The translations under genes and the position numbers were made by a program. The notes under the pieces are model-generated. The model saw only the letters and a list, made by a program, of their open reading frames with translations, did no database searches and had not been told where the DNA came from. A stretch of DNA of 64,000 nucleotides, taken from the NCBI RefSeq assembly GCF_017592395.1, contig NZ_JAGFOU010000001.1:222401-286400 (forward strand), in the 5' to 3' direction. Of this stretch, positions 30,101 to 38,133 are shown piece by piece (positions within the stretch are counted from its first letter, which is position 1; each line of letters starts with the position of its first letter). The DNA is from Actinomyces bowdenii. GTDB taxonomy: Bacteria; Actinomycetota; Actinomycetes; Actinomycetales; Actinomycetaceae.

Positions 30101-30197
30101 CGCTGCGCATCCGCACTGGCGGCTACTGGATGGATCCGCATGATTCCACCGATGCGCCGTCACCTCGGGTCTGCGCTGGGCGCCGATGGCGCGCAGC
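30101..30197. repeat. Probable decayed family A unit
   Basis: This 97-base segment starts CGCTGCGCATC and ends GGCGCGCAGC, an imperfect version of the family arms, and contains GATCCGCATGATTCC, the core of the 98-bp units. The core is 32 rather than 43 bases from the start, so it is rearranged or decayed. It lies 14 bases after the hrpB stop. Confidence 0.45.
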
Positions 30198-30218
30198 ACG
30201 GGATCGGGGCGAGGAAAA

Positions 30219-30250
30219 GGCCCCCGGCAGCCCGTGGGCTGCCGGGGGCC
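30219..30250 (-). terminator. Rho-independent terminator of tRNA-Ser(CGA)
   Basis: A perfect 15-bp stem (30219-30233 with 30236-30250) ending in TTTT on the minus strand, 5 bases after the tRNA 3' end. This is the clearest classical terminator in the window. Confidence 0.93.
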
Positions 30251-30254
30251 GGCG

Positions 30255-30340
30255 CGGTAGCGCTGGGATTCGAACCCAGGGTGGCTATGAACCACACAGA
30301 CTTTCGAGATCTGCACCTTCGGCCGCTCGGACACGCTACC
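30255..30340 (-). tRNA. tRNA-Ser (CGA)
   Basis: An 86-base class II cloverleaf on the minus strand. The acceptor stem is GGTAGCG/CGCTACC, the anticodon loop TCTCGAA gives anticodon CGA (reads UCG), a long variable arm follows, and the T-arm is CTGGGTTCGAATCCCAG. CCA is not encoded. It is followed by a classical terminator. Confidence 0.97.
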
Positions 30341-30458
30341 TCAGGCGTCGAGGGTACACGCCCGCCCGGCCCGCGCCCAATCCCAGGAGGCTGCGGTCTG
30401 CATCACCGCCCCGCCGGGCCGGGGCGGCGCGGGACGGGCGGCGGCACGGAGGCCGGCC

Positions 30459-30956
30459 TCAGCGGCGCTGGGCGAAGAAGCCGGTCAGGAGGGCCTGGGA
30501 GTCCTCGGCCCGCAGTCCGGCATGCACCTCGACCCGGTGGTTGGCCCGCGAGTCGCGCACGACGTCGCGCACCGAGCCGCAGGCGCCGGTCCGCGGCTCC
30601 CAGGCCGCGAAGACCAGGCGCCGGACACGGGCCAGAACGATCGCCCCCGCGCACATGGTGCAGGGCTCCAGGGTGACCACGAGGGTGCATCCATCCAGGT
30701 GGGAGTCGCCCAGGGCGGCCCCGGCGGCGCGCAGGGCGCGGATCTCGGCGTGCGCCGTCGGATCGCACTGCGCCTGGCGGGCGTTGGCGGCCTCGGCGAG
30801 CACCCTGCCGCCGCCTGACAGCACGACGGCGCCCACCGGCACCTCACCGGCGCGCCCCGCGTCCCGGGCCAGCTCCAGGGCGCGGGCCATGGCCGCATCC
30901 ACGGCCCCTGCCGGGTCGGCCCCATCGATCCGTCTCACCGGCCCAGCCTGGCACAC
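30459..30956 (-). CDS. tadA: tRNA-specific adenosine deaminase
   Basis: A 165-residue CMP/dCMP-deaminase-fold enzyme that converts A34 to inosine in tRNA-Arg(ACG). Zinc-site motifs are TAHAEI (His and proton-shuttling Glu) and PCTMC (two zinc cysteines), with the typical C-terminal ...QALLTGFFAQRR. It lies upstream of the tRNA-Ser gene on the same strand, a common actinobacterial arrangement. The start is uncertain: GTG at 30956 is used here, and GTG at 30938 is equally possible. Neither has a good ribosome site. Confidence 0.93.
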   Translation of the reverse strand: MCQAGPVRRIDGADPAGAVDAAMARALELARDAGRAGEVPVGAVVLSGGGRVLAEAANARQAQCDPTAHAEIRALRAAGAALGDSHLDGCTLVVTLEPCTMCAGAIVLARVRRLVFAAWEPRTGACGSVRDVVRDSRANHRVEVHAGLRAEDSQALLTGFFAQRR

Positions 30957-31246
30957 CCGCCACCGGGACGGGCCTCAGCCCGCCGTCCCTGCCGGGCCCG
31001 GGCTGCAGCCGGGCGGCCCCGGGCCGGGCGGCCCGCACCCACTGGTCGGCGGCCCTCCGCGAAGCCATCCGATCCATAGTATGATCCACTTCACAGGAAC
31101 ATGGTAAGTCTTCGCCAGCAGCGAGGACGCCGCGCCCGTATCCGCCAGAATCCGCCGCCTCGGCTTGAAGCATCCCGCCAAACCTGGAAAAGTCTCAATA
31201 GTTATCTGATCGTCATCAAGGACCCGGGAAGGAACGGAGCACCTCC

Positions 31247-33352
31247 GTGACGCATTCCTCCATGACCACCACCGAGACAGCCGTCCAGCCCCGACCGCTC
31301 AACCGAGTGGTCTTCCTCGCCTCCGCGATCGTCATCGCGGTGGTCGCAGGAGCGGCGATCATCAACCCGGTCGGCCTCCAGGGGGCCTTCGGCGCCGCCG
31401 TGGACTGGACGGGCCGCTGGTTCGGGTCCTTCTACATCCTGCTGGTCACGGCGGTCCTCGTCTTCGTCGTGGCGCTGGCCTTCTCACACTTCGGGACCGT
31501 GCGCCTGGGCCCCAGCAACTCCACCCCGGACTTCTCCACCTTCTCGTGGGCCGCCATGCTCTTCGCCGCCGGCATCGGCACGGGCATCATGTTCTTCGCG
31601 ATCGCCGAGCCCGTCGCCCAGTACATGGCTCCCCCCACGGGCCAGGGCGAGACGATCGCCGCCGCCCGGCAGGGCATCGTCCTGACCCTCTTCCACTACG
31701 GCATCTCCGGCTGGGGCCTGTACTCCCTGGTGGGCATGTCGATGGCCTACTTCGCCTACCGCCGTCGCGACAGCCTGGCGGTGCGCTCCACGCTGCGCCC
31801 CCTGCTGGGCGACCGGGTCGAGGGCCTGGCCGGGGACCTCATCGACACCGCGGCGCTCATCGGGGGCGTGTTCGGCATCGCCGCGTCCCTGGGCGTCGGC
31901 GTGGTCCAGCTCAATGTCGCCCTGAGCATCCTGTTCGGGCTGCCGCAGGGCGCCCCCACGCAGATCGGCCTCATCGCCCTGTCCGTCCTCATGGCCACCG
32001 TCTCAGCCGTCTCGGGCGTGGACCGCGGGGTGCGCATCCTGTCCAACATCAACGTGCTGCTGGCCATCGGCCTGGCCCTGTGGGTCCTGGTCACCGGCAA
32101 CACCGCCTTCCTCCTGGACTCCCTGGTGGGATCCATCGGGGACTTCGCCACCCAGTTCCCGCTGCTGACCCTGGAGACCTACGCCTACAACCGCCCCGAG
32201 ACCTGGCTCAACGGGTGGACGCTGTTCTTCTGGGCCTGGTGGATCACCTGGGCGGCCTTCGTCGGCATGTTCCTGGCCCGCATCTCGCGGGGCCGCACCA
32301 TCCGCCAGTTCGTCCTGGGCTCCCTGGCCCTGCCCTTCAGCTACATCGTCATGTGGGTCTCGATCTTCGGCAACCAGGCGCTCAGCCTCATCCGCTCCGG
32401 GGACACCGCCTTCGCCCAGGCCACTGTCAGCCAGCCCGAGCAGGGGCTCTACCTCCTGCTCAACTCCATGCCCGGGGGCACGGGCCTTATCGCCCTGGCC
32501 CTGTTCATCGGCATCCTGTTCTACGTCACCTCCGCCGACTCCGGGGCCCTGGTGATGTCCAACCTGTGCGTGCGCGCCCGGGGGGAGCACCAGGACGCCC
32601 CGGCCTGGCTGCGGATCTTCTGGGCCTCCCTCACCGGGATCCTGACCATCGCCATGCTCCTGGCCGGCGGCATCCCGATCCTCCAGCAGGCCACGATCGT
32701 CATGGCCCTGCCCTTCTCCTTCGTCATCATCACGGTCATGGTGGGCCTGTGGCGGGCCCTGAGCACGGAGGCCACCCACGCCGAGGCCCGCTCCATGGCC
32801 TACCGCAACCGTGCCCTGGGCTTCACGGGGACCGCGGCGGGTCTCAAGCGCATCTCCTGGCGCGACCGCCTCTCCCACACCTTCGACACGGTCTCCCCCG
32901 CCCGGGCCAAGCGCGCCCTGGAGGGCCGGATCGTGCCCGCGCTGGAGGCGGTGGCCGCTGAGCTGCGCAAGGAGAGCCTGCTCGCGCAGGTCTACGTCGA
33001 GGGCGAGGAGGCCCAGGACCCCGACGACGAGCGCAACTTCCTGGGGCGCGCCACCCTGGTGGTCAGCCCCCCGGGCACCCCCGCCCCGCCGGAGGAGGAT
33101 CCGCTGGCCGTGGAGCGGTCCTTCGGCCTGGACTCCTTCCGCTACGTGGTGCGCATGGTCCAGGCCCCGGTGCCCGCCTATGGCGCCGTCGTCCATGAGG
33201 CGGACGACCTCACCGTGCGCCTGGAGGTGCGCCCGCGCGGAGGCGGCCAGGGCTACGACCTCATGGACTGGACGGTCGACCAGGTCGCCCATGACGTCCT
33301 GGACCACTACGAGCGCTGGCTGGAGTACCTGAGCACCTCCGAGACGGTCTGA
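31247..33352 (+). CDS. BCCT-family transporter (glycine betaine/choline/carnitine type)
   Basis: A 701-residue secondary transporter with about 12 membrane helices between residues 20 and 515. Diagnostic BCCT blocks are GIGTGIMFFAIAEPVAQY (with the flexible Gly motif) and GWTLFFWAWWITWAAFVGMFLARISRGRTIR, which contains the tryptophan substrate box. Residues 520-701 form a cytoplasmic C-terminal domain, longer than in BetP and rich in charged residues, of the kind that senses osmotic state. It imports a trimethylammonium osmolyte with Na+ or H+. The GTG at 31247 follows GGAACGGAG; an ATG at 31262 is an alternative. Confidence 0.93.
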   Translation: MTHSSMTTTETAVQPRPLNRVVFLASAIVIAVVAGAAIINPVGLQGAFGAAVDWTGRWFGSFYILLVTAVLVFVVALAFSHFGTVRLGPSNSTPDFSTFSWAAMLFAAGIGTGIMFFAIAEPVAQYMAPPTGQGETIAAARQGIVLTLFHYGISGWGLYSLVGMSMAYFAYRRRDSLAVRSTLRPLLGDRVEGLAGDLIDTAALIGGVFGIAASLGVGVVQLNVALSILFGLPQGAPTQIGLIALSVLMATVSAVSGVDRGVRILSNINVLLAIGLALWVLVTGNTAFLLDSLVGSIGDFATQFPLLTLETYAYNRPETWLNGWTLFFWAWWITWAAFVGMFLARISRGRTIRQFVLGSLALPFSYIVMWVSIFGNQALSLIRSGDTAFAQATVSQPEQGLYLLLNSMPGGTGLIALALFIGILFYVTSADSGALVMSNLCVRARGEHQDAPAWLRIFWASLTGILTIAMLLAGGIPILQQATIVMALPFSFVIITVMVGLWRALSTEATHAEARSMAYRNRALGFTGTAAGLKRISWRDRLSHTFDTVSPARAKRALEGRIVPALEAVAAELRKESLLAQVYVEGEEAQDPDDERNFLGRATLVVSPPGTPAPPEEDPLAVERSFGLDSFRYVVRMVQAPVPAYGAVVHEADDLTVRLEVRPRGGGQGYDLMDWTVDQVAHDVLDHYERWLEYLSTSETV

Positions 33353-33375
33353 GCCCGACTGGCCCCCGCCCAACC

Positions 33376-33443
33376 TTCGACAATTTGCATGAGATCGGCC
33401 TTTTCCGGGGCTGGAGAAGTACGATCTCATGCAAATTGTCGAA
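33376..33443. repeat. 68-bp palindrome, family B, copy 1
   Basis: Arms of 22 bp (starting TTCGACAATTTGCATGAG and its complement) with a largely self-complementary centre (CCTTTTCC...GGAGAAG). The whole element folds into one long hairpin. It lies between the convergent BCCT and ABC permease genes and could serve as their terminator. Flanks CAACC and AGTGAGG are shared with copy 3. Confidence 0.93.
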
Positions 33444-33460
33444 AGTGAGGAGGGGCGGCC

Positions 33461-34801
33461 TCAGTCCTGGGCACGCAGCACCAGGCCCGGGCCGGCTCCC
33501 CGACCCCGCGAGGAGCCCACCACAGCCACGGCGATGGTGCCCAGGGTCGCCGCGCTGATGATGGCCAGCTGCTTCCAGGGGGAATCCCCCACCACCTCGA
33601 GGAAGGGCTTGCCCGAGGCGGTGCTCATGGCCAGGGAGGTGCCCAGGCTCACCACGGCGCCCAGAGCGATGGCCACCAGGGCGTGCACGAGGCCCTCGAT
33701 GATCTCGATGGCCACCAGGTCACCGCGCCTGGCACCCGCCGCCTCCAGCAGGGCCGCATCACGACGACGACGCCCGGCACCCATGGCGATGACCGCCACC
33801 CCGCCGATCCAGGCCACCAGGAAGGGCAGGCAGAGGAGGGAGAGGAAGCCGCTGGACGTCAGCTCCACCGCCTGGCCCCCGTAGATGATCGCCACCACGC
33901 CGATCGCCACCGCGAAGGGCATGACCGTGGCTGTGGAGCGGGCGGACTCCTGGGCGCAGGTCCGCCCCGCGATGAAGACCCGGAAGCCTGATCCCGGCAC
34001 GGCGGCGGCCAGGAGCCTCTCCAGTGCTGGCACCACCCACGGGGTCGAGGCGATGACGAGGCACAGGCACGCCAGCCCGCATCCCAGGGCGGAGAGAACG
34101 GCCTGAGGGCTCCTGGGGGTGGCGTTGTGGCTCATGGCGAGCAGAGCCGCATAGCCAATGCCCGAGCCCAGGGCGCACAGGACCCGCAGGACCAGTGCGG
34201 CCCGCCATCGGACACCGCCGGGGGCATCCGGCACGCGGCCTGCCAGGAGCGCCGACTCCGGAGCCGCCGCCTCGCGCGCCGCCCGCAGCCCCCCAAGAAT
34301 GGTGAAGAGCGCGACCGCGAGGGCACCCGCACCCACCTGCGCCGGCACCGCCTGCGGCTCCACCGCCCGCAGAAAGAGGTTCTCGTGCTGGTCCCATCTC
34401 CAGACCTGCAGCACGGACGGGGCCAGGAGCATCCCCCCTGGCAGGCCCGCTGCTCCCGCCGCCGCCCCCAGCAGGCCCAGCTGGCCCAGCACCACCCGGC
34501 GCACCGCGGAGGGCCTCATCCCCAGCGCCTTCCACAGGCCGTGCTCGCGGCGCCTCATCGCCATCACCAGGGAGGCCGTCGAGCTCAGGACACTGGCAGC
34601 CGCAATGCCGATCGCAGTGATGAGCACCCAGGCCACGGCATGGCCCGCATCGGGCTGCTTGAAGGCCCGCGCGAGCCGCGCCATCCCCTCGACGATCTGG
34701 AGCTGGGCGCAGACCCCGGCCCCGGCCACCAGGGCCACGACCGCCGTCCACACCCAGGTCCCGGCATGACGCCTGAGATCCATCACCAGGAGGCGGATCA
34801 T
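33461..34801 (-). CDS. FtsX/MacB-type ABC transporter permease
   Basis: A 446-residue membrane protein with helices near residues 15-38, 60-85, 100-125, 155-175, 205-225, 240-260, 290-315, 325-345, 370-395 and 415-435. It looks like two FtsX-like modules in tandem. No large periplasmic domain is present, so it resembles peptide-antibiotic (BceB-like or lipoprotein-export) permeases more than MacB itself. It overlaps the ATPase gene by 4 bases. Both are divergent from a histidine kinase/response regulator pair at 35861, which suggests a stress- or antibiotic-sensing module. Confidence 0.85.
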   Translation of the reverse strand: MIRLLVMDLRRHAGTWVWTAVVALVAGAGVCAQLQIVEGMARLARAFKQPDAGHAVAWVLITAIGIAAASVLSSTASLVMAMRRREHGLWKALGMRPSAVRRVVLGQLGLLGAAAGAAGLPGGMLLAPSVLQVWRWDQHENLFLRAVEPQAVPAQVGAGALAVALFTILGGLRAAREAAAPESALLAGRVPDAPGGVRWRAALVLRVLCALGSGIGYAALLAMSHNATPRSPQAVLSALGCGLACLCLVIASTPWVVPALERLLAAAVPGSGFRVFIAGRTCAQESARSTATVMPFAVAIGVVAIIYGGQAVELTSSGFLSLLCLPFLVAWIGGVAVIAMGAGRRRRDAALLEAAGARRGDLVAIEIIEGLVHALVAIALGAVVSLGTSLAMSTASGKPFLEVVGDSPWKQLAIISAATLGTIAVAVVGSSRGRGAGPGLVLRAQD

Positions 34802-35727
34802 GCCGTCCGCCCCCGGCGCGCTCCCAGCACGGCGGCGGAGACGGCCTGCGGGTCGCCTCCCTCCAGGCCCGTGACGATCCTGCCTCCCTCCATGACCAGG
34901 ACCTGCTGGGCCCGAGCGGCGGCAGCAGCATCGTGGGTGACCATGAGGACGGTGGCCCCGCCTGCGGCGATCTCCTCGAACCAGTGCAGCACGGCGTCAC
35001 CGGAGCCGACGTCGAGCGCCGCAGTCGGCTCGTCGGCGAAGACGATGTCCGGCGCCGAGGCCAGCACGCGGGCGATGGCCACCCGCTGGCGCTCGCCCCC
35101 GCTCATCTGGTGGGGCAGGTGGCGGGCCTGGGCGGTCAGGCCCACGCGCTCCAGGGCCTGGCCGATCTGGTCCCGGCCCAGCGGCCGGCGGCGCAGGCGC
35201 CCCGGCAGGGCCACGTTGTCCCACGCCGACAGGGAGGTGACGAGGTTGTCGTCCTGGAAGACGAAGCCGACGTGCTGGGCGCGGAAGGCGGCCAGGGCCC
35301 CGGCCCGCATCCGGGAGGTCGGCCTGCCCAGGAGGCTGACGGAGCCGGAGGTGGGGCGGTCCAGGCCGGCGATGCACTGCAGGAGGGTGGTCTTCCCGCA
35401 GCCGGAGGCGCCCACGAGCGCCGTCAGGCTGGCCGCAGGGAGGTGGAGGCTCACGCCTGCCAGCGCACTGACCTCAGCGCCTCGCCGTCCTGGGAGGCGG
35501 AAGCTCCGGTGCAGGCCGACGGCGGCCACTGTGATCACCTGCTGCGGGGCCCGGGCCGGGGTCGGCTGCACGGGCGGGCAGGCGGGGGCCCAACCCTGGG
35601 GGCGGGCTCCCGCGCCCCGCGCCTCCTGGGGTCGGGCATCCGGGCGGAGGGCCCGGGGCATTGCCGACGCCTCGGGGCCAGGGCCCTCCGGCAGGGTCAT
35701 CGGGCTGTGAGGAAATGGTGATGTCAT
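34798..35727 (-). CDS. ABC transporter ATP-binding protein (MacB/LolD type)
   Basis: A 309-residue ATPase. After a Pro/Ala/Arg-rich N-terminal stretch (1-65) of doubtful translation comes the ABC domain: Walker A GASGCGKTT, Q-loop FVFQDDNLV, signature MSGGERQRVAIARVLA, Walker B IVFADEPTAALD and H-loop VTHDA. The spacing and Q-loop match the MacB/LolD group, which pairs with FtsX-like permeases, as encoded by the overlapping downstream gene. The start is uncertain: ATG at 35727 lacks a good ribosome site, and in-frame starts at 35700 and 35661 are possible. Confidence 0.9.
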   Translation of the reverse strand: MTSPFPHSPMTLPEGPGPEASAMPRALRPDARPQEARGAGARPQGWAPACPPVQPTPARAPQQVITVAAVGLHRSFRLPGRRGAEVSALAGVSLHLPAASLTALVGASGCGKTTLLQCIAGLDRPTSGSVSLLGRPTSRMRAGALAAFRAQHVGFVFQDDNLVTSLSAWDNVALPGRLRRRPLGRDQIGQALERVGLTAQARHLPHQMSGGERQRVAIARVLASAPDIVFADEPTAALDVGSGDAVLHWFEEIAAGGATVLMVTHDAAAAARAQQVLVMEGGRIVTGLEGGDPQAVSAAVLGARRGRTA

Positions 35728-35860
35728 GGGGAGATCGCATCAGAGGAGCCTCGGCGCAGTCACTGGACCAGCCTGCCCGGCTGAGGGTGGAGCGGGCTCC
35801 ACCCCGCACGGGTGCCGGCCCCCGTGCAGGGGCTGCCAGCAGCCAGTACTGTCCCTGGTC

Positions 35861-37342
35861 ATGCCGCTCTCCCCCTCCCCTGCGTCGATGCGGCCGGGCC
35901 GGACCATCCAGCGCCGGACCCGCGCCGCCCGCTCCCGCGGCTCCGTGCGCGCCATCGGGCTGTCAGCCACGGGGAGCTCGGTCCCAGGCACAGGCACAGG
36001 CACAGGCACAGCGCACCGCCGCCGACAAGCACTGCTCCTGGGGCTGATCGAGCTCGGCCAGGCCGTGAGCTGGCCGCTGACCGCCGTCCTGGTCGCGATC
36101 GGCCCCCTCCTGCCGGTGTCGATCACCCTGGTCGCCGAGGCCCAACGGCTCCTGGCCCGCTGCGCGGGCGCCGACGCCCCCTCGGGCCGGTGGCGCGAGG
36201 AGCCCTGGCCCAGATGGGCCGCGGGCCGCGTGGCCACCGCGCCCTTCTGGCGCCAGGACCTGCCCCTGGCCCTGGTCGCCGTCCTGGCGGGGATCGCATC
36301 GATGCTCGCAGGCCTCCTGGCCCTCCTGGCGGTCCTCTTCCTGCTCATGCCGATCAGCGCCGCCACCAGTGGCGGGTTCACCGTCGAGATCGGAAGCACC
36401 CGGCTGACCGAGCCCTGGCAGCTGTGGTGGACCCCGCTGGTAGCACTGGTGATGGGGATGTGCGCGGCCATGATGCTCGGCGGGATCGGCCTGCTGCGCA
36501 CGAGCGCCGTCTCGGCACTGAGCCGGGACCGGGAGGCCGAGCGCGCCGCGGCCCTGGGCCGCCAGGTGGGAGACCTGCGCCGCGGCCGGGCCACCCTCGT
36601 GGATGCCTTCGAGGCCGAGCGCACCCGCATCGAGAGGGACCTGCACGACGGGGCGCAGCAGCGCCTGACCGCACTGACCCTCACCCTGGGATCGGCCCGC
36701 CTGGCCGCCCAGTCCCTCACCTCGCCCCGGCCCGCCCCGGACCGCTCCTCCCACGCCACCGCGCGGCGGGGGGCGCCTGCCGGCCCGGGGGCCGCGCAGG
36801 GCCCGCACGGCTCCGGCACCCCGGGCAGCGTCGAGGGCCTGGAGAGCCTGCTCGCCCAGATCGACCGCGCCCAGGAGCTGGCCGAGACGGCCCTGGGCGA
36901 GCTGCGGGCCACGGTGCGCTCGGTCAGCCCTGCTACCCTGCGCGATCACGGCCTCCTCGCGGGGGTGCGGGAGCTGTGCGCCGACTCGGGGCTCGACGTC
37001 GCCCTGACGGCCTCGGGCGAGGACTGCGCCCTGCCCTCACCGACCGCTACCGCCATCTACTTCGCGATCAGCGAGTCGCTGACCAATGCGGCCCGCCACT
37101 CGGGATGCGGCCGCGCCTGGGTGAGCCTGTCCTGCAGTCCCACCGGCGTGCGGGCGGAGGTGGGTGACACCGGGGTGGGAGGCGCCCCGGGGGCACCGGG
37201 CCTGACCGGCAAGCCTGCGGGCACCGGCCTGGCCGGCCTGGCCCAGCGCCTGGAGACGGTGGGGGGCTCGCTGGAGGTCGTCTCGCCGCCGGGGCAGGGC
37301 ACCCGCGTGATCATCCGGGCCCCCATGACCCTGCCATGGTGA
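35861..37342 (+). CDS. Sensor histidine kinase (NarL/LiaS-type)
   Basis: A 493-residue kinase with hydrophobic segments near residues 60-95 and 140-160 and again near 190-215. A HisKA_3 dimerisation helix (RIERDLHDGAQQRLTAL, phosphorylated His in DLHDG) and an HATPase domain (ISESLTNAARHSG, EVGDTGVGG, GTGLAGLAQRLETVGG) follow. An Ala/Pro-rich insertion separates the helix pair. Four copies of AGGCAC (35986-36009) encode a Gly-Thr repeat near the N-terminus. The start is uncertain (ATG 35861 or 35888). It is followed by its LuxR-type regulator and divergent from the MacB-like transporter. Confidence 0.9.
   Translation: MPLSPSPASMRPGRTIQRRTRAARSRGSVRAIGLSATGSSVPGTGTGTGTAHRRRQALLLGLIELGQAVSWPLTAVLVAIGPLLPVSITLVAEAQRLLARCAGADAPSGRWREEPWPRWAAGRVATAPFWRQDLPLALVAVLAGIASMLAGLLALLAVLFLLMPISAATSGGFTVEIGSTRLTEPWQLWWTPLVALVMGMCAAMMLGGIGLLRTSAVSALSRDREAERAAALGRQVGDLRRGRATLVDAFEAERTRIERDLHDGAQQRLTALTLTLGSARLAAQSLTSPRPAPDRSSHATARRGAPAGPGAAQGPHGSGTPGSVEGLESLLAQIDRAQELAETALGELRATVRSVSPATLRDHGLLAGVRELCADSGLDVALTASGEDCALPSPTATAIYFAISESLTNAARHSGCGRAWVSLSCSPTGVRAEVGDTGVGGAPGAPGLTGKPAGTGLAGLAQRLETVGGSLEVVSPPGQGTRVIIRAPMTLPW
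35986..36009 (+). repeat. Hexanucleotide tandem repeat (AGGCAC)x4
   Basis: Four perfect copies inside the kinase gene encode alternating Gly-Thr. A change in copy number would keep the reading frame. Confidence 0.85.
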
Positions 37343-37358
37343 GGGCCGCTGAGCATGG

Positions 37359-37364
37359 GACAAT
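37359..37364 (+). promoter_or_regulatory. Possible -10 hexamer before response regulator
   Basis: GACAAT ends 6 bases before the ATG at 37371. The kinase stop is 28 bases upstream, so this would be an internal promoter giving a leaderless regulator mRNA. Confidence 0.35.
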
Positions 37365-37370
37365 CCGCCA

Positions 37371-38081
37371 ATGAGGATCGTCCTGGCCGATGACGCGGCA
37401 CTGCTGCGGGAGGGGTTGGCCGGGCTGCTGGGCGCCGCGGGCCACGAGGTGGTGGCCCAGGCCCGCAGCGCCCCGGAGCTGTGCCGGGCGGTGCACGACC
37501 TTGCGGCCGTCGGCGCCCTGCCCGACGTCGTCGTCACCGATGTGCGCATGCCCCCGGGGATGGCCGACGACGGCCTGCAGGCAGCCCTGGAGCTGCGGCG
37601 CGCCCACCCCGGACTGCCGGTGGTCGTGCTCTCGGCCTACGTGGCCGGGCCCTATGTGCGCACCCTGCTGGAGGACGACGCCGGTGCTGTGGGCTACCTG
37701 CTCAAGGAGCGCGTGGGCCGCGTCGCCGACTTCATGAGCTCCCTGGAGCTGGTGGTCGCCGGCGGCGTCGTCGTCGATCCCGAGGTCATCGCCAGGATTC
37801 TCGCAGGTGGGGGGCACGGGCCCGGTGCGGGCGCCCGGGGGACCGGCCCGCAGGCGGGCTCGGCCCACCCGGGGCTGTCCCGGCTCACCGAACGCGAGCG
37901 CGAGGTGCTGGCCCTCATGGCCGAGGGCCTGGCCAACTCCCAGATCGCGCAGCGGCTGGTCCTATCCGAGGGGGCGGTGGCCAAGCACATCGCCAACGTC
38001 TTCCTCAAGCTGGACCTGCCGCCCGGGGAGGACAACCGGCGCGTGCGCGCGGTCCTGACCTGGCTGCGGGCCGCCGCGTAA
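37371..38081 (+). CDS. LuxR/NarL-family response regulator
   Basis: A 236-residue regulator. The receiver domain (1-125) has the acidic pair DD (6-7) and phospho-acceptor Asp in VVTDVRMPPG. Position-four switch residues lie in VVLSAY, and the Lys is in LLKERV. After a Gly-rich linker comes an HTH LuxR domain (LSRLTEREREVLALMAEGLANSQIAQRLVLSEGAVAKHIANVFLKL). It pairs with the kinase gene 28 bases upstream and most likely controls the divergent MacB-like transporter. Confidence 0.92.
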   Translation: MRIVLADDAALLREGLAGLLGAAGHEVVAQARSAPELCRAVHDLAAVGALPDVVVTDVRMPPGMADDGLQAALELRRAHPGLPVVVLSAYVAGPYVRTLLEDDAGAVGYLLKERVGRVADFMSSLELVVAGGVVVDPEVIARILAGGGHGPGAGARGTGPQAGSAHPGLSRLTEREREVLALMAEGLANSQIAQRLVLSEGAVAKHIANVFLKLDLPPGEDNRRVRAVLTWLRAAA

Positions 38082-38133
38082 GGGCACGCGCAAGGGCAGC
38101 ATCGCCCGGCCCCGGCCCTGGGCGCCCGGCCCC

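Noticed and set aside
35986..36009. Hexanucleotide repeat in the kinase gene as a phase-variation switch
   Set aside because: The unit is 6 bp, so copy-number change keeps the frame; only the length of a Gly-Thr stretch would vary.
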